DNA of 7,376 bases from JANQTF01 sp036835375. GTDB taxonomy: Bacteria > Bacteroidota > Bacteroidia > J057. Below are positions 5,920 through 7,376 of the stretch, one piece after another (position 1 is the stretch's first letter; every line of letters starts with the position of its first letter). The notes under the pieces were generated by a model. That model had not been told where the DNA came from, did not search any database, and saw only the letters and a list, made by a program, of their open reading frames with translations. The translations under genes were made by a program, and so were the position numbers. Where the stretch lies: positions 1-7,376 of the forward strand of contig DAITMB010000183.1 in the NCBI GenBank assembly GCA_036835375.1, given 5' to 3'.

Positions 5920-7287
5920 GTGAAAATATCGGTTAAACCTTCTCGCTCTTTTACCCTTCCGGGCGTGAGTCGGGTTCACTTACAAGAAACCATCTCCCTC
6001 TCTGGCCCTGTCATGATCGGCCAGTTGGGCATGATCTTGACTGGCGTCATCGACAACATGATGGTAGGCTGGCTCAGCTATGAGCATTTATCGGCGGCTT
6101 CGCTGGCCAATAGCATCTTTTTTGTTCTGGTAGTGGTCGCCATGGGGATTACTTATGCGATCGCGCCCTTGGTGGCCGAAGCTGATGCTGCGGGCCGTCC
6201 CCGACATTGTGCCCGGTACTTGCGGCAAGGATTGTGGGTAGGAGTGGGGAGCTCAGTCCTTACCATGGCTTTAATGGAAGGCAGTATATGGTTGCTTCCC
6301 TACTTGGACCAACCCCATCAAGACGTGGTGTGGGGTTCGAGTTATTTGCGGCTCCTCTACCTCTCGGCACCTGCGATGATTCTCTTTTTGACTTACAAGC
6401 AGTACACCGACGGCCTTTCCCTCACTCGCATTGCGATGGTAGTGACCATCATCGGCTTGCTGGTGAATACGCTCGCCAATTGGCTGCTCATCTTCGGCAT
6501 TGGAGGCTTTCCACGCTGGGAACTGGATGGTGCCGGGGTCGCTACCCTGCTGAGCCGGGTGGTCATGCTGGTGCTCTTGGCCTGGTATGTACATTTTGGT
6601 AAAAAGCGGGGAGCGCCATCGCTTCCTGAAGGCAGTTGGCGCTTACATATGCCCACAATTCGAAAAATCCTGAAGATCGGTGTCCCTTCTGGATTTCAAT
6701 ATTTCTTCGAAGTAGGTGCTTTTTCTGGTGCTGTGATCATGATCGGTTGGATGGGAGCGGCTCCTCGCTCGGCACATCAGATTGTACTCAACCTTTCTTC
6801 TGTGACCTACATGGTCGTGACTGGCTTGGCGGCTGGTGCTACTATTCGAGTCGGCAACGCGCTTGGCCGTAAAGACATGGATGAAGTGCGGCAGGCTGGA
6901 TATGCCGGACTGTGGCTCGGTGGTTTGTTTATGGGGATTGCTGCACTCGCCTTTGTAGTCTTTCGAAACATCCTTCCGACTTTCTACAATGACCATCCAG
7001 AGGTGCTGGAACTCGCCTCCAGCCTGATGATTTTGGCCGGTGCTTTTCAGATTTTCGATGGCCTGCAAGCCGTAGGAATGGGAATTTTGCGGGGCCTACA
7101 TGACGTGATGCGACCCATGATGATCGCCTTTGTTTGCTACTGGCTGGTCGCATTGCCGGTGGGGTATCTTGGTGCATTCGTATGGGGACATGGGGTGCAG
7201 GGGATCTGGATCGGGTTTGTCTTGAGCCTTGGAATGGCGGCATTTGCCTTTATTCATCGATTCAATAAATTGACCCAAGCGCGTTGA
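5920..7287 (+). CDS. MATE family multidrug efflux transporter (NorM-like)
   Basis: This 455-residue inner-membrane protein belongs to the MATE family, which exports cationic drugs and other organic compounds by Na+ or H+ antiport. About 12 hydrophobic helices fill residues 26-445 in two six-helix halves. Signature segments include GVIDNMMVG (42-50), NTLANWLLIFG (183-193) and RVGNALGR (310-317). Acidic residues at D45, E264 (in FFEVGAF) and D380 (in QIFDGLQ) fall where Vibrio NorM has its helix 1, 7 and 10 cation and transport acids. This supports the NorM branch, but the coupling ion and substrate cannot be told. The first possible start is GTG at 5920, after an in-frame stop at 5902. A second GTG at 5965 would give a shorter N-terminus, closer to where the family homology begins, so the start is uncertain. 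No Shine-Dalgarno is visible. It is divergent from rimP with no evident functional link, and appears monocistronic, with a terminator 34 bases downstream. Confidence 0.95.
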   Translation: MKISVKPSRSFTLPGVSRVHLQETISLSGPVMIGQLGMILTGVIDNMMVGWLSYEHLSAASLANSIFFVLVVVAMGITYAIAPLVAEADAAGRPRHCARYLRQGLWVGVGSSVLTMALMEGSIWLLPYLDQPHQDVVWGSSYLRLLYLSAPAMILFLTYKQYTDGLSLTRIAMVVTIIGLLVNTLANWLLIFGIGGFPRWELDGAGVATLLSRVVMLVLLAWYVHFGKKRGAPSLPEGSWRLHMPTIRKILKIGVPSGFQYFFEVGAFSGAVIMIGWMGAAPRSAHQIVLNLSSVTYMVVTGLAAGATIRVGNALGRKDMDEVRQAGYAGLWLGGLFMGIAALAFVVFRNILPTFYNDHPEVLELASSLMILAGAFQIFDGLQAVGMGILRGLHDVMRPMMIAFVCYWLVALPVGYLGAFVWGHGVQGIWIGFVLSLGMAAFAFIHRFNKLTQAR

Positions 7288-7320
7288 GTGCCCCCGACCT
7301 GCAAAAATGCCAACTCATCC

Positions 7321-7342
7321 AGCGAAAATTCGCTTGCTTTTT
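7321..7342 (+). terminator. Short intrinsic terminator after the MATE gene
   Basis: AGCGA (7321-7325) and TCGCT (7330-7334) form a 5-bp stem with a 4-base loop; an inner A-T could extend it. TGC and five Ts (7338-7342) follow. It starts 34 bases after the MATE stop codon. The stem is short, so termination may be incomplete. Confidence 0.5.
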
Positions 7343-7364
7343 GTTAAGTAGGGGATTACTTTTG
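7334..7364 (+). promoter_or_regulatory. Bacteroidota-type promoter for a gene beyond the window
   Basis: TTG (7334-7336), a 20-base spacer and TACTTTTG (7357-7364) match the consensus TTG, 17-23 bases, TAnnTTTG exactly. It points rightward, so its gene would lie past the end of the window. The TTG overlaps the last base of the MATE terminator stem, so the end of one transcription unit and the start of the next share DNA. Confidence 0.5.
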
Positions 7365-7376
7365 ATTGGGTGGATA

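Noticed and set aside
7307..7351. 14-codon open frame starting ATG after the MATE gene
   Set aside because: Its codons run through the terminator hairpin and the promoter spacer; no evidence of coding.

Overview
The window looks like a chromosomal housekeeping locus of a Bacteroidota bacterium. The evidence is the compact minus-strand order rimP-nusA-infB with no ylxR/ylxQ-type genes between nusA and infB, the very long Pro/Glu/Gln-rich linker in IF2 containing repeated GKIDL-type motifs, the lack of clear Shine-Dalgarno sequences, and promoter-like elements of the TTG-N20-TAnnTTTG type used by this phylum. The lineage within the phylum cannot be fixed from the sequence alone. All four genes are intact and belong to well-known families. 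I see no mobile element, CRISPR array, tRNA or rRNA, and no undescribed protein system.

Layout. Positions 1-354 have no credible protein gene. They hold a promoter-like element (69-100) and a run of nested inverted repeats that leads into a strong bidirectional terminator (355-384). Together these look like a possible small structured RNA of about 280 nt on the plus strand. On the minus strand, read from right to left, come rimP (5705-5220), nusA (5188-3836) and infB (3623-411). They encode the 30S maturation factor RimP, the transcription elongation/termination factor NusA and translation initiation factor IF2. The infB transcript would end in the 355-384 hairpin. Divergently, on the plus strand, 5920-7287 encodes a 12-helix MATE efflux transporter of NorM type. 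It is followed by a weak terminator and a promoter-like element that points out of the window.

The most interesting content is regulatory. The rimP promoter (5761-5791, with an A9 tract upstream) drives a leader of about 50 nt that contains a hairpin plus U7 ending three bases before the rimP ATG. The nusA-infB gap contains a second, stronger hairpin plus U-tract, with an alternative hairpin that would exclude it. The operon encodes NusA, which itself acts on hairpin-dependent pausing and termination, so these are good candidates for autoregulatory attenuators. This is inference from structure; nothing here proves regulation.

How the genes work together: RimP matures the small subunit, NusA controls elongation and termination, and IF2 loads initiator tRNA. 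The operon therefore couples transcription, ribosome assembly and translation initiation. The MATE pump has no evident functional link and is probably just a divergent neighbour.
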